In this document: positions 31,028 through 41,501 of the stretch, in pieces | How positions within the stretch are numbered: the stretch's first letter is position 1 | Layout: each line of letters begins with the position of its first letter | Origin: Rhynchopus sp. YZ270_cl-10 | Taxonomy: Eukaryota; Euglenozoa; Diplonemea; Diplonemida; Diplonemidae | Length of the DNA stretch: 64,000 nt | Assembly (NCBI GenBank): GCA_964035575.1 | Contig: OZ037887.1 | Location: forward strand, 744,001-808,000 | Reading direction: 5' to 3' | Made by a program: the position numbers and the translations under genes | Notes under the pieces: generated by a model | Databases searched by the model: none | What the model was told of the DNA's origin: nothing | What the model saw: the letters and a program-made list of their open reading frames with translations, nothing else

Positions 31028-32073
31028 CTCGCCCCCAAACTATGACAACTTTAAAATAAAAGCGACTTTCTTGAGTTGAGGACGATTTTTGCGTCTATAT
31101 CATTCCCATAACATTCTACAAATGATTTTTACCTTACCCCCTTCAGTAGGTATCCCCCGCTTCCTTGTCTTTTTTTTCTCCCCTTTCCCTGCAAAAATAG
31201 CAACTCTCATTAAAAAGCTGGCGACTTTATGTCGTCCCGAACACTTTTTTTGAAAACTCGGTTGTATTAGTGTCGACACCCGAGGATGAACTCCACTATG
31301 TTTTTTGCTCCCCTTCTCTTTTTACCATGACCCTCACAGCGAGACTCATTAAGCTTCTCTGAACCATCCTGCCCCCCTGCCTGCAAATTTGCACTTATAT
31401 TGGATAGCGATTTGAGTACAAATTTAAAGGGGTGGATAGGATGTGGCAGTCAGGATTGTCGAAAAAAAATGAAATGGGCAGCTTGCTCGGAGTGCTTCTG
31501 TAGCTTTTATAGCGAAAAAAAAGCCTCGGGCATAGCTTGCCGTGTAAAAAAAGGTGTCAGCAGGAAATAAAAAAGGCCTTTTCGTGAGTGAACTTTTTGG
31601 ACAGTGGAGATTGCACAAACTGTGGCAACTACACTACTCCAACAATTTATCAAAAAAAGAGAGAAAAAAATAAAAATAAAAACGGGTGGGGAAACAGATG
31701 TCCTCCCCCCTCACATAAGGGTCCCTTTGTTTTAAATTAAAATGGTATGGCTGAAAGGGGGGGAGGAAAAAGTGCGGAAAAGTGCGAAAAAAGTGCGAAT
31801 CACCCCCCCCTTCAGCCACACCATAAAAGAAATTTATTCTAAAAACCTCAGATAAGGGGTACTCCCCCATCCGATTCATGCTTTCCTCTTCACCCCTTTA
31901 CGGGAGTTGGAGTGCTCTTTTACAACAAAAAAAAAAACGGCACATATTAAAGTGTCTCAGAGGGACGTTCAATCTCATAAAACTTCATCTTGCAATTTTT
32001 CATTTTTCTTTTTTGCCAAGCTTTTTGAGGTAGCTAAGCATCGATTCAATCTGACCCTCCCCCTTTTTTTTTC

Positions 32074-32118
32074 AAGGTGACTAAGCACGAGAGTCTTAGG
32101 ATCATCTTATAAACATTT
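32074..32118 (+). repeat. Stem-loop module, CTAAGC type
   Basis: AAGGTGACTAAGC, loop ACGAGAG, then TCTTAGGATCATCTTATAAA; one base of the 3' stem has changed (TCTTAG). Confidence 0.5.
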
Positions 32119-32672
32119 TTTTAATGAGTCGGCGCAAAGCAAAGAGAAGAGAGATTTATTTAGTCCCTACCACCCCCCCTAAGGTCCCCCCTTCACCCCT
32201 GTCTTTCTTTAAATACGTAAAACCATTCATGAATGGATAGACACGGCATCTCTTATTCTCCCCCTTGAAGGGTCCCCCTTCCCCCCCAAAAAAAAAGCTT
32301 TTACTATCAGAAAAGAAAAACACCGAGCGAACACACTCAGCATATCAGCTGATCACGGGAACCTTAATACGGTTTTCCACTTTTTTGAAGTCAGGCCAAG
32401 TGTCCATCGATCCTGCCACACCCTGAGGGGGAGGTGTGCTGTCTGTATACTCTGTGTGGCAACAACGGGGAGGTGACCTTCCGTGTAACGGCAACCCACA
32501 CGTCCTAGACGTGAGAAACGGCACCAACCGGGACAAATGGTACCGGGTTTACTCTGGATAGAACAAACTGAGCGGCCACACTGCTACAGCAGCGCTAAAG
32601 AGGCGAGAGTGAATAGCAAGTTTAAAAAAAACAAAAAAAAAAAAAACAAAACAAAACATTACTTTTCATTGC

Positions 32673-32713
32673 AAGGTGACTAAGCGAGGCTTAGGATCAT
32701 CTTACAAACTTTT
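32673..32713 (+). repeat. Stem-loop module, short-loop CTAAGC type
   Basis: AAGGTGACTAAGCGAGGCTTAG: the same stem with the loop reduced to GAG, then GATCATCTTACAAACTTTTC. Confidence 0.55.
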
Positions 32714-33602
32714 CTTTCATTGTAATTATAAGGTGTCTAATCCCCGGGGGGCTTAGGAAAGTTCATTTTATAAAAAATTTAATTTTAATTGGTGTGATTC
32801 AGGGGGCACAACCCGCGGGAGAACCAAGAGGGGGTTTACGTTTGTTTTATTTTACCCAAACATGTAATGTTAAAGAGAAATGTTCCGCACTCCAAACCCC
32901 CTCTGATGAGTGAACTCTCCCTGTTTTTTTTTTTTTTTTCTTTTTTTTTTTTTCTGTCTGTCTGCTTTTGTGCTTCACACACTTTCTGTACTTCAGGGAT
33001 TTTGTTGTTTTTCTTTTTGTTCAAAAAGAATGCCCCTGCAGAATATTTCTGCTCTCTGTTTCTGTCACAAAGAGAAAATGACCACAGATTTGACTGAGAG
33101 AGGTCACGGGTTTGCATTGGTTGAAACGTGACAAAAAAAGGTATTTTCGTGCAGGGAAAAAAAACGGCGAGGAAAAAAAAATCCCTGAAAAAAAAAAAAA
33201 AAAATGACTGCGAGTTCGGTTGTTTCAACAGAAAAAATGGGGGCTGTCCCGAACCTTCCCAACGTTGCCCGCTGCCACCAAAAAAGCTGCGTATCTCTGA
33301 GATACCGTATTTTCTGCTTCCACCACTCCTGGAATTCCGCGAATTCCCCGCTCTCCACAGCCGAGCCGGGAGGATTTCCAGTTTCACAACCCTCCTCAGC
33401 TAAGTTGCTGCAATACGCAACTATGTTACCCCATGACCACCCTAGAAGTTTCCCCAGTCTGGATGGTTCTGACACCCGCTTACAGTGATGCATCACACCC
33501 CCCATTTCTCTATTTTTTTATTATATCAACCCTCTCGCACCTTATTCTCAGCCTCAATACACAAATCCCCTCTTCCCCCTCCCTCCCCCTCCTCCCCTCA
33601 AC

Positions 33603-34382
33603 ATGGACCTCGCAATAACACACAAAGAGACCCAGGAGCGTTATGTGGTTTCCATTGCAGACAACGAGACAGTGCTGTCGTTGAAGGCAAAGGTCGCTGC
33701 CGACGTCTTTGATGGACGCTACCATGTGGGCCGCCTAGCCTTTACGCTGCCTGGAGGAGAAGTCCTCTTGGGAGACGACGACACTGCGCTAAAGGACTGC
33801 TGTCTGCAGCGTGGCGATGAGGTGGACGTCACCACGACGGGTACCGCGAAGGACCGTGACGCCTCTGTGTACCTTCTCCAGCAAGCCTTGCAACTCCCGA
33901 ACAAAAAAGACACCCTCACCTATGATGGAGAAAAGCTCAATGCGGGTGAATTGATTGCTCGGGCAGCCGCTCTCGATCCACTTCACATCACTGCTCAGGC
34001 GGCAAATCTTGCGTTTCAGCTGAGCACCGATTTTAAGGGGAGTAAGTCAGTGTCTATTTCGGCGAACACACGGCAGATTCGTGAAGCGCTTTTTAAAGAT
34101 GTGATTGCGAGGTACCCAGGGTGCAGCTTTGGGTATCACAACCTTGCAGGGCTGCTGCAGCCGAAAGGGACCACCACACTGCACGACAAAACGGAGGTCA
34201 GTCGTGTGGACCTCTACCAAAAGGTGTTGCAGATCAACCCAGGTTTTGCGGCCGCATACTTCCATCTGTACGACATAATGGCTGATGACGCTACCGTGCA
34301 GATTGCAGGGGATCTCCTCTCCAAGGACGACGTGCTTCAACGAGGGGAGCAAGGCAAGGATACCTGGGAGTATGGTTGCTGA
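33603..34382 (+). CDS. UBL-like/TPR-like protein
   Basis: The 259-residue product begins with a ubiquitin-like module at about 1-77: MDLAITHKETQERYVVSIAD, a helix (LSLKAKVAADVF), a strand (LAFTLPGGEVLLGDDDTALK) and CLQRGDEVDVTTTG. This is close in plan to the heads of the two LRR proteins at 21942 and 25237. The rest (about 85-255) is alpha-helical with TPR-like spacing: ARAAALDPLHITAQAANLAF, a FGYHNLAGLLQ segment and LYQKVLQINPGFAAAYFHLY. There is no signal peptide or membrane segment. No Gly-Gly end is present, so it is not itself a modifier. Role unknown; a ubiquitin- or chaperone-linked adaptor is an inference from domain types. The 3' flank starts with AATAAAAGCGACTTTC 20 nt after the stop, a module also found after other genes. 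Confidence 0.8.
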   Translation: MDLAITHKETQERYVVSIADNETVLSLKAKVAADVFDGRYHVGRLAFTLPGGEVLLGDDDTALKDCCLQRGDEVDVTTTGTAKDRDASVYLLQQALQLPNKKDTLTYDGEKLNAGELIARAAALDPLHITAQAANLAFQLSTDFKGSKSVSISANTRQIREALFKDVIARYPGCSFGYHNLAGLLQPKGTTTLHDKTEVSRVDLYQKVLQINPGFAAAYFHLYDIMADDATVQIAGDLLSKDDVLQRGEQGKDTWEYGC

Positions 34383-34400
34383 TTGCGTAGAGACTTCGAA

Positions 34401-34470
34401 CAAATAAAAGCGACTTTCCAGAGTTAAGGACGACGGACGACATTGAGTACAGAGATCCTGCACTAGCAGG
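34401..34470 (+). repeat. 3'-flank module AATAAAAGCGACTTTC
   Basis: AATAAAAGCGACTTTC then GAGTTAAGGACGA and ACATTGAGTACAGA. Related copies follow other genes near 31055, 61105 and 63390. It includes an AATAAA-like hexamer, so a role in 3'-end formation is possible but not shown. Confidence 0.45.
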
Positions 34471-34799
34471 TGATTGTCGAGATAAAAAAAAAAATATTCT
34501 TTCCGTTTTCGCACAATGTATAACCTTCAGCTTTTAATACCCCTTCAACGTTTACTTACACCCCAAAAGGTTTGCTGGAGGTACCTCCCCCACCGCCCCA
34601 CCCAAGGTAGGGGCCGAAACTACTTTTCTTTCTACTTTTCTTTTTTTTTTTTCCCAGCGTTTTTAGTGATGGTGCTTTGATTGACAGCAGAATAAATTTT
34701 GTACTTTATTTTATTTTCAAAATGAACCCCCAATGGCCAACTTTTTGCCGAGAAATTGGCCAGAGTGCGGTTCCTTATCCCCCCCCCCCCCCCCCCCCC

Positions 34800-35988
34800 T
34801 AGGTGGGGGCAAAACCCCTATTTTTTTGAGGCATTTCGATTTTTTTGGATTTACGTGCAAAGTACCCGCAAACCACCGAAAATTTCGGGTCAGAGATGGT
34901 TTTGGGGTGTGGTTTGGGGGTGTTCTATAGGTGAGACACCCCAGAGATACAAAAAAATGGAAAAAAATAGCAAAAATAGACCATTTTGGCCGTTTGGGCC
35001 ATTTTGGTCAAATGGCCATTTTTGACCAATATTTCAAAAAAAAAAGCAAAAATTTGTCATCATTAGACCTGTCTGGGCACAAATATGCCCCAAAAATGTC
35101 CCGCGAGTCCATTCCGACCTGTTTTGAACACATTTATCGCCTTTTTTGGTGTTTTTTTGGTGTTTTGAGGTCAAAAAAGATCCCCTGACTATCCCCTGGC
35201 AGCCCTGGGCCGCGACTTGCGCCCTGCTTTTGGACCCCCTCTGGGCCAAAAAATGGGTGAAAACCCTCGAAAAAGCACTCCGGGGACCCAGATAGTTCCA
35301 TATATCCACCAGAAACCCACCCAAACACCTCAAAAACATGCCAGAAAAATATTTTCAAAAACAAACTTTTTTCAAAAAGTTCATCTGGGCAGGTTCCATA
35401 ATGACTTATTTGAAAAAGTGTGTTTTTGAAAATGTTTTTCTGACATGTTTTTGAGGTGTTTTTGAGGGTGTACGGTGGAAATTTGGAACTATCTGGGCTC
35501 CCAGAGTGCTTTTTCGGAGGTTTTCGCCCATTTTTTGGCCCAGAGTGGGTCTAAAAGCAGGGCGCAAGTCGCGGCCCAGGGCTGCCAGGGGATAGTCAGG
35601 GGATCTTTTTTGACCTCAAAACACCAAAAAAAACACCAAAACAAGTGCCTAAAGTGTCCAAAACAGGTCGGAATGGACTCACAGGACATTTTTGGGGTAG
35701 TTTCGTGCCCAAGCAGCTGTCATGATGTCGAAATTTTGCTGTTTTTTTGATTTTTTTCTCAAAAAATGGCCATTTTACCCAACATGGCCAAAACCGTCAA
35801 AAGCCACTTTTTCACTATTTTTTTTGCATTTTTTCATATTCTGAGGTGCCCTAATCATGGATTTTCGGGTCTCAGGGTGTTTCTGACCCATTTCTGGGGG
35901 GTATGAGGGGTGTTGACAGGTTTTTTGCTCACAAAACCACTTTTTCCAAAAATGCCTCACCCGTCCTGAAGGTTTTGCCCCCCCCCTA
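34800..35988. mobile_element. TA-flanked foldback transposon between poly-C runs
   Basis: The element spans 34802-35986 (1185 bp). Ends are GGTGGGGGCAAAACC and GGTTTTGCCCCCCCCC, with TA at 34800-34801 and 35987-35988, then C-runs on both outer sides (21 C left, 18 C right). The inner arms about 35050-35360 and 35440-35720 are long inverted copies of each other (CCCCTGACTATCCCCTGGCA and its complement), so nearly the whole element can fold. It shares TCC..TTCCGACCTGTTTTG with 13654-15204. No coding capacity. Confidence 0.88.
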
Positions 35989-36006
35989 CCCCCCCCCCCC
36001 CCCCCC

Positions 36007-36450
36007 TTTTTTTTAGCTGAATATGATAAGGTGACTAAGCACGAGAGGCTTAGGATCATCTTATAAACTTTTCTTCTTTTTTTTTTCAATCCTCCCACAG
36101 CAAACACAACCACCCCCCCCCCCCCTAAACCCCTTTCAAAACTCGACCTCTCTCTTCCATTCCCCCTCCCCTCCCCTCTCTCCCCCTGTTTTGGATACGG
36201 AGTGCCTTTTGTTTTAAATAAAAAGTAATTTATTGCTTTTATCTATTCAAAAAAAAATATTTATTTATCAAAATCCCCTCCCCTCCCCTCTCTCTCCCTT
36301 TACACCATGCCACCATAAAAAATTATTTTTACTTCTAACCTCGTAAAAGGTGAGTTGCCGCAGGACTTCATCTTACAAAACCCTTTTCTCTTTTCTCCTC
36401 CTCCCCTCCCTCCCCCTCCCCCCCATCTCCTCCCTCCCCCCCCCTCCACA
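36007..36450. other. Leader region of the next gene
   Basis: It has a stem-loop module at 36028-36072 and a degenerate one near 36350 (GGTGAGTTGCCGCAGGACTT), then a CT-rich tract up to the ATG. Confidence 0.5.
36028..36072 (+). repeat. Stem-loop module, full consensus
   Basis: AAGGTGACTAAGC, loop ACGAGAG, GCTTAGGATCATCTTATAAA, CTTTTCTTC. The preceding GAATATGAT also precedes the copy at 52962. Confidence 0.6.
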
Positions 36451-38538
36451 ATGCACGAACGGCACTCCGCATTGCCCTATGAAGAACCTGAGGTGGTATG
36501 TCAGCACAGTACGGTTGTGCCTTCTTCGTTGGAGGTAGCGTTGAGTAGACTTGCAACCCCAAAGGTAACACCACACTTGGACCACCATCCCAAACCCCCT
36601 TCTCAACGCTCGCTCCGCACTGCCAGACGGCACGACCACATCGCACCTTCTCCTCTCCTCACAGGAGCTTCTGCGAATACACCATTTGAGACGGATCGTT
36701 TGTCCTGGGTATTCCTTCATAGCGCCAATGCTGAGACAGATGTGACCCTCGAAAGGGGGTATGGAAGCGAAGCACAAAGGATTGACACCGCGTCTTCGTG
36801 GGGTGCCTCGTATGGAGCGATGACGGTGCCTTCGACTGCTGATATGAGGTCACGTCCGGAGACACAACGTGACGCAAAGGAAGGGAATATGAATGAATCT
36901 GACAATGAGTTTGTGTCGCGGATCTCTCATGAATTCATGAAGGTGTCTGAAGTGTTGGAAGGGGCCAACGCAGCCTCCAGTACAGCAGTGGCGGAGGCAT
37001 CTCAGGATTTTGACCCACCCCCTTCGTACGCTGAGTGGTTTACGGATGGACATAAAAGCACCGCAGCAGGGCTGTCCGAACTGCAACTCCATGTGTCCGA
37101 GCTGTTTGATAAAAGAAAGGTTGGGGTAAAGGAAAAAACGCTGGCCTTAATTGACTTTGCCGATGTGTTGCAACGTGGTGCAATGAGCGTTGAGATGGCT
37201 CAGCTTTTGGACCGGGTTTCCAGCGAAGGGTTGACAGGGTTGGCCCCTCCGGAATTTATGGCATATCTTGTAAACCATGGATGTGAGGAGCTTTTATATG
37301 AATTTGACGAAACAGAACGGGATCCATTTTTGGAAACGGCGGACCCTGCGGCGGTCAGGATTTTACGAACAAAGCTGCAACAACAACAAGATACACTTGA
37401 GGAGGATGATACCACTACACGGCAGGACACCGCACAGACCAACTTCCAAGATGTCGTCACAGACGCGCACCTCAACCTCAACCACCCAGACACAACATAC
37501 TTTCCTCTAGCCATAGAAACAGAGAGAGACACAACCCCACTCACCCACAACGTTACCCCTGCCATCAAGCGAGAGATTGAACGTGGTAAACGTTCCTCGC
37601 ATGCGCGTCTCTTTGCAAATAAACCACAGCATCTCTCAGGGCGACCAACACGAAGAGCTTTGAGATCTTCAGAATGCGAGCAATCCGGAGAGAAAGAAAC
37701 GAAATACTCACGTTTTTTGCATTCAATTAAGGCGGAGAAGGAGGGGTTGCGACAGCGCGCGCCGTATCACCACCAGAAACAAACGGTGAAATCGGAGGGC
37801 CTAACAGCCTATCTGGAACGCCGTGCACCCTATGTTACAAAAACAGAGACAGCTACACAAGCTTTAACGATTCCTGAAGGGCCACTCTCACCACAACCCC
37901 CCGAAGACCTACCACATCGGTTTAGCTTTGCAGACGTTCCTCCATTGAACGTTTGTTCCAAAGTATGTAGTACGACACCATCCTCACGAATGCCTTCTCT
38001 TCTTCGATTAGAGGCAAGGGAGAGCATTGAATCTGCTGGGAGATGGACTGAACCATGTGGTTCTCAGGGGTTGTTGGGTAAGCCGCTGCAGAAGGTGCGT
38101 ATGGGTGGGTCTAAGAAGAGGCTGTTACCAAGTGTACATCCGGTGTTGAATCCGTTTTTGCAGCAGGATAGGAGGGCAGCGAGGTACGGTGTGTTGAAGG
38201 GGGTGGTGCGAGAGGAGGCCGTTGTGTGTCTCGCAGTGGCAGGAGCGGTAGGGGCATTCGTCATAATGGATGCCGTGAATGAGGCCATAGAGGATTTGGC
38301 GGTGCTGCAGAACGACAAACTCGACCCGGCCTCAAAGCTCATCCTCAGCCAGCTCTCCTCAGACCGTGAGCTCCTCAACACCCTCCAAACAGTGTTCCTC
38401 AACGACCCCTTGAAAGAGGAGTGCTGGAAAATCCCTGTCTTCTCCGAATGTCACGCCCTGCAAGCAAATGAGCTGGACCAAAGCGCCTTCCCGCAGCTCA
38501 CAAAAGCATATTTCCGGAGCATTTCGCTTGCGGATTGA
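36451..38538 (+). CDS. Unknown 695-residue protein
   Basis: I do not recognise this protein. I start at the Met of MHERHSALPYEEPEV because the open frame upstream is only a CT-rich tract and a repeat module. Residues about 160-330 are mostly helical and acidic, including a stretch with DFDPPPSYAEWFTDGHKSTA and LLDRVSSEGLTGLAPPEFMA. Residues about 345-560 are polar and probably disordered (PPEDLPHRF, KRSSHARLFANKP). Near residue 590-620 there is a hydrophobic stretch, EEAVVCLAVAGAVGAFVIMD, which could be a membrane helix or a buried core helix. The C-terminus (KLDPASKLILSQLSSDRELL onward) is again helical. No signal peptide is present. Coding DNA is GC-richer than the spacer, and the frame is long and clean, so the gene is probably real. 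Confidence 0.7.
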   Translation: MHERHSALPYEEPEVVCQHSTVVPSSLEVALSRLATPKVTPHLDHHPKPPSQRSLRTARRHDHIAPSPLLTGASANTPFETDRLSWVFLHSANAETDVTLERGYGSEAQRIDTASSWGASYGAMTVPSTADMRSRPETQRDAKEGNMNESDNEFVSRISHEFMKVSEVLEGANAASSTAVAEASQDFDPPPSYAEWFTDGHKSTAAGLSELQLHVSELFDKRKVGVKEKTLALIDFADVLQRGAMSVEMAQLLDRVSSEGLTGLAPPEFMAYLVNHGCEELLYEFDETERDPFLETADPAAVRILRTKLQQQQDTLEEDDTTTRQDTAQTNFQDVVTDAHLNLNHPDTTYFPLAIETERDTTPLTHNVTPAIKREIERGKRSSHARLFANKPQHLSGRPTRRALRSSECEQSGEKETKYSRFLHSIKAEKEGLRQRAPYHHQKQTVKSEGLTAYLERRAPYVTKTETATQALTIPEGPLSPQPPEDLPHRFSFADVPPLNVCSKVCSTTPSSRMPSLLRLEARESIESAGRWTEPCGSQGLLGKPLQKVRMGGSKKRLLPSVHPVLNPFLQQDRRAARYGVLKGVVREEAVVCLAVAGAVGAFVIMDAVNEAIEDLAVLQNDKLDPASKLILSQLSSDRELLNTLQTVFLNDPLKEECWKIPVFSECHALQANELDQSAFPQLTKAYFRSISLAD

Positions 38539-38741
38539 GTTGATTTTTTATATTGTATCGTGTGTAGTTGTGTTACCACAACTGAACACGGCCAAAAAAA
38601 AATGCAGGATCTAAAAAAAAAAAAAAAACGACTTTCCCCCCCCTTTCAAAATGATATCAGACGCAGACCAGAACTTCCCTTTTTTTGTGACATTTTGTGC
38701 ACAAAAGGCACCTCTTTGTGAGCTCACAACTATTCATCATA
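38539..38741. other. Spacer between two genes
   Basis: It contains an AAAACGACTTTCCCC stretch near 38626 that may be a weak copy of the 3'-flank module. Confidence 0.35.
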
Positions 38742-38847
38742 CACCTTCCACCTTCCACCTTCCACCTTCCACCTTCCACCTTCCACCTTCCACCTTCCAC
38801 CTTCCACCTTCCACCTTCCACCTTCCACCTTCCACCTTCCACCTCCA
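38742..38847 (+). repeat. (TTCCACC)n minisatellite ending in a splice acceptor
   Basis: About 15 copies of TTCCACC run directly into CACCTCCAG, 24 nt before the ATG of the next gene. The array is nearly all pyrimidine plus single A residues, so it may serve as the polypyrimidine tract of a 5' acceptor. Confidence 0.75.
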
Positions 38848-38872
38848 GGAAACATTCAACACAGTTGCGATA

Positions 38873-40602
38873 ATGGCTGTGTATGCCTTCCATGCGAACA
38901 CACCAGAGGAACGGTGGCACCACAAAATAGAAGAGCTTGAGGCGCAGGTGGCGGAGTTGGAGCGGGAGCGGGACGTGCTGCAGGTGGACTTCAATGAGTA
39001 CAAGATGGACACTGCGTCTGTTGCGGTGCCACTGCATAGCGAGATAAAGCGGCAGGCGGAGGAGATCGAGGGGATGCAGAAGGGCGTGGCTGCTGCTGCG
39101 GTGAAGAGTGCGGAGGCGACACGGGCCATCCTAGAGGCAGAGGCAACCGTTGCAGAGAACACAAAGGTGCTAAACGCGCGGGCAGAGTGCTCGCAAGAGG
39201 AGCTTGACCTCATGCACAAATCGCAGGCAGGTCTCAAGCTGCGTGCAAAAGAGGCAGAAGAGCGCTCCCGAGAGCACCATCGCATCCGCCTGCAGGTCAT
39301 AGCAGAGGCGAATGTCGCCTTCGAACAGTGGAAGGTTGCGTTCGACGCAAAGCAGGCTCGTCTCGAGAAGGATATGCGCCAGACGACGCAAAGGCTTGCA
39401 GAAAAGACCACCCAGGTTGCAGACACAGCGTTGAGAGCGGCGCGGGCAGAGCGCCTCCACAGACAGATAACAACAACGTTAGAAGAGCGTGTTGCCGAGG
39501 CCGTCGCAAGGACGAGAGAGGAGAGTGCAGTCGAGCTGGCGGCACTGCAGAAGCAGATCGAGGAGTTGGAGGCGGCAGCAACGGCGCGCATAACAGGCCA
39601 CGAGGCGGCGTTGGGTGCAGTGCAGCTGCAGCTGGAGAAGAAGACCACCGCGCACGACACGCTGATCACAACACTGGCAGACCTCACCGTGCAGCTCAAT
39701 CAGATGAAGAAGGCCGCACCTACCCCTATTATGCGGGTTGGCGCCGCCACTGCAGCTCAGGCAGCACCGGCACCGGCACCAGCACCAGCACCAGCACCAA
39801 CTCACCCGGGTGCCCCTGGAAGCAAATGTGAGTATCTGACGAACGAAGCTGGGTGGAGAGGTGGCGAGATCATCTCGCACACAAATGGGGCGTACAAGCT
39901 CAAGGACACCGAGAACGGGTGGGTGCTGGACAACTGGCCCGAGGAGCACGTCAAACTGATTGCAGCAAAGAAGCAGCCGCCGCCGCCGCGCTACTACACT
40001 GTCGGAGAGAAGGCCGAGGCGCTGTACGACGGCACCTGGCACAAATGCGCCATCACCAAGGTCGACCGCGAGGGCGGCACTGTCGACGTCACCTGGGTGT
40101 CCGACAACAGCTTCACACCCAACCTCGCCGTCTCCCAGGTGCGTTCCAAGAAGGCTGCGGCGGCACAGGCCCCTCCTGCACCCGAACGTCCTGCGGGCAA
40201 GGGCAAGGGCGGGGGGTACAAAGGTGGGTACAAAGGGGGCAAGGTATGGCGCCTTAATGGTTATATTTTTTGCTTTACACGCAGTATTAGGAAACTGAAC
40301 ATGGTGACTGTCAACGGTAAATTTATCCTCACGCTTTCCTTTTGAATCATTCCCCCTCTAAGCCTAAATGGCTTCCTAAATGGCTGCGGTCAACGAAAGA
40401 CACAGTAGGTTGAGTGAGGACAAATCAGTGCAACATGTTAGTTTAGTTTTCAATGATCACCACTGTAACCATATCCACAACACGACCATCACAGGGCATC
40501 CCCGCCGCGCAAGCTCACCACCAGCCACGGCACCAACCCTACCCACAAACCGGCTACCACGGATACGGACGGGGACGTGGGCAGCAGGTCTCCCAGATGT
40601 GA
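38873..40602 (+). CDS. Coiled-coil, Tudor/Agenet-like protein with Gly-rich tail, two exons
   Basis: Exons 38873-40243 and 40495-40602; the 251-nt intron starts GTATGG and ends CACAG. The joined frame gives 492 residues. About 12-290 is a long coiled coil (HHKIEELEAQVAELERERD and further Ala/Glu/Arg heptads). A linker APAPAPAPAPAP follows at about 300. Two small beta-barrel modules follow at about 320-375 (GWRGGEIISHTNGAYKLKD) and 385-435 (YTVGEKAEALYDGTWHKCAI, then VDREGGTVDVTWVSDN), which fit Tudor/Agenet folds that bind methylated or peptide ligands. The tail is GKGKGGGYKGGYKGGK, continued by exon 2 as HHQPRHQPYPQTGYHGYGRG, a low-complexity RNA-binding-like end. The match in composition across the junction is strong evidence for the intron. 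Without splicing the protein would end after 33 unrelated residues. A chromatin or RNP scaffold role is inferred. Confidence 0.85.
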
Positions 40603-41085
40603 TCTCTCTCCTCGTCGAGAACGCTTGCAACGATATGCACCTATCACATCTTTCAGACTTTCCTTGAGCGAGGACGTAGGAAAGGGGTATTGACAAAATT
40701 CTCATGATTCATCAGTGTTCCGTTAGGCGTTTCCTGCGAGAATCATCTACGGGGATGGTCGTGTTGGGCACAATGTCAGAATTTGTGGGGGGGAGGATAG
40801 CAACATCACTGCGTTATGTGGGTGCGGGGGAGGGTAAAATGGATGGGGGGTAGGGGGGTCATATGGGGGACACCACGGTCTAGTCAGGGGGGCGTGATAG
40901 TAGTACTACTAGTCGAAATGACTGGTGTTTTACGACCAGTGCACACTAGTAGCACTACTTGTACCCACTAGTGGTGATGCAGGTATTCGAAGTAAACGCG
41001 GCGCAGTACAAACAGGTGAGAAGGAAGTTTTTTCCAGTCAGATGTGCGCACAGAGTAATTCCTGTGAGTTTTTTTTTTTAAAAAG
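40603..41085. other. Spacer with a small hairpin
   Basis: No gene. Positions 40899-40959 form an imperfect hairpin: AGTAGTACTACTAGT on the left, ACTAGTAGCACTACT on the right, with GACTGGT/ACCAGT inside. Confidence 0.5.
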
Positions 41086-41443
41086 TACACGACGACCTAG
41101 TTATGCCCACAATATAGCCAGACCGATGTTATAACAAGGGTAACAAGCGGGAGAAGATTCAGAACAGAAGCTTCCTTTAAAAAAAGGGGGGGCGCCGACT
41201 CAGACACAGACATAGTCACAGTCACAGTCACTCCTTGCAGATCAATGCATCGATTCATAAACTCACACGATTTGAGCTTGCAATGCCTGCACTCCTTACT
41301 TGAACTCCTTGTTTAGGGTCTAGTTAATTGTTGGGTAGTTACATAACAAGGGGTCTAGTTTTTACACACAAGTTACAAGGTAGCCCTTGTAACTTACCTA
41401 CCTTGTGAGACCTCGCGTTGGGGCATAACTAGGTCGTCGTGTA
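41086..41443. mobile_element. TA-flanked MITE, CACGACGACCTAG ends
   Basis: The element spans 41088-41441 (354 bp). The inverted ends CACGACGACCTAGTTATGCC match perfectly for 21 bp, with TA on both sides. A GTTACAAGG / CCTTGTAAC hairpin lies inside near 41370-41410. Non-coding. Confidence 0.92.
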
Positions 41444-41501
41444 GGTGGTAAAAAAGGGGAAATGGTTGGTGTCTCTGGTTTTATGTTATTTTTTTGCCGC
41501 G

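Larger units (their letters stand above)
31028..33602. other. Gene-free spacer with many modules
   Basis: No gene supported. It holds the 3'-flank module AATAAAAGCGACTTTC near 31055-31105, a reverse-oriented CTTGG..GTATTAGTGT module near 31247-31300, GGAGATTGCACAAACTGTGG near 31603-31660, stem-loop modules at 32074-32118 and 32673-32713, and a degenerate one near 32732. A GC-richer patch near 32345-32580 has open frames but no recognisable product. The last 60 bases are pyrimidine-rich with TTATTCTCAG near 33543-33552, a likely acceptor for the next gene. Confidence 0.5.

Noticed and set aside
40244-40345. Reading straight through the GTATGG site to a stop at 40345
   Set aside because: The extra residues are unlike the Gly-rich tail, while splicing to 40495 continues it in frame with matching composition.
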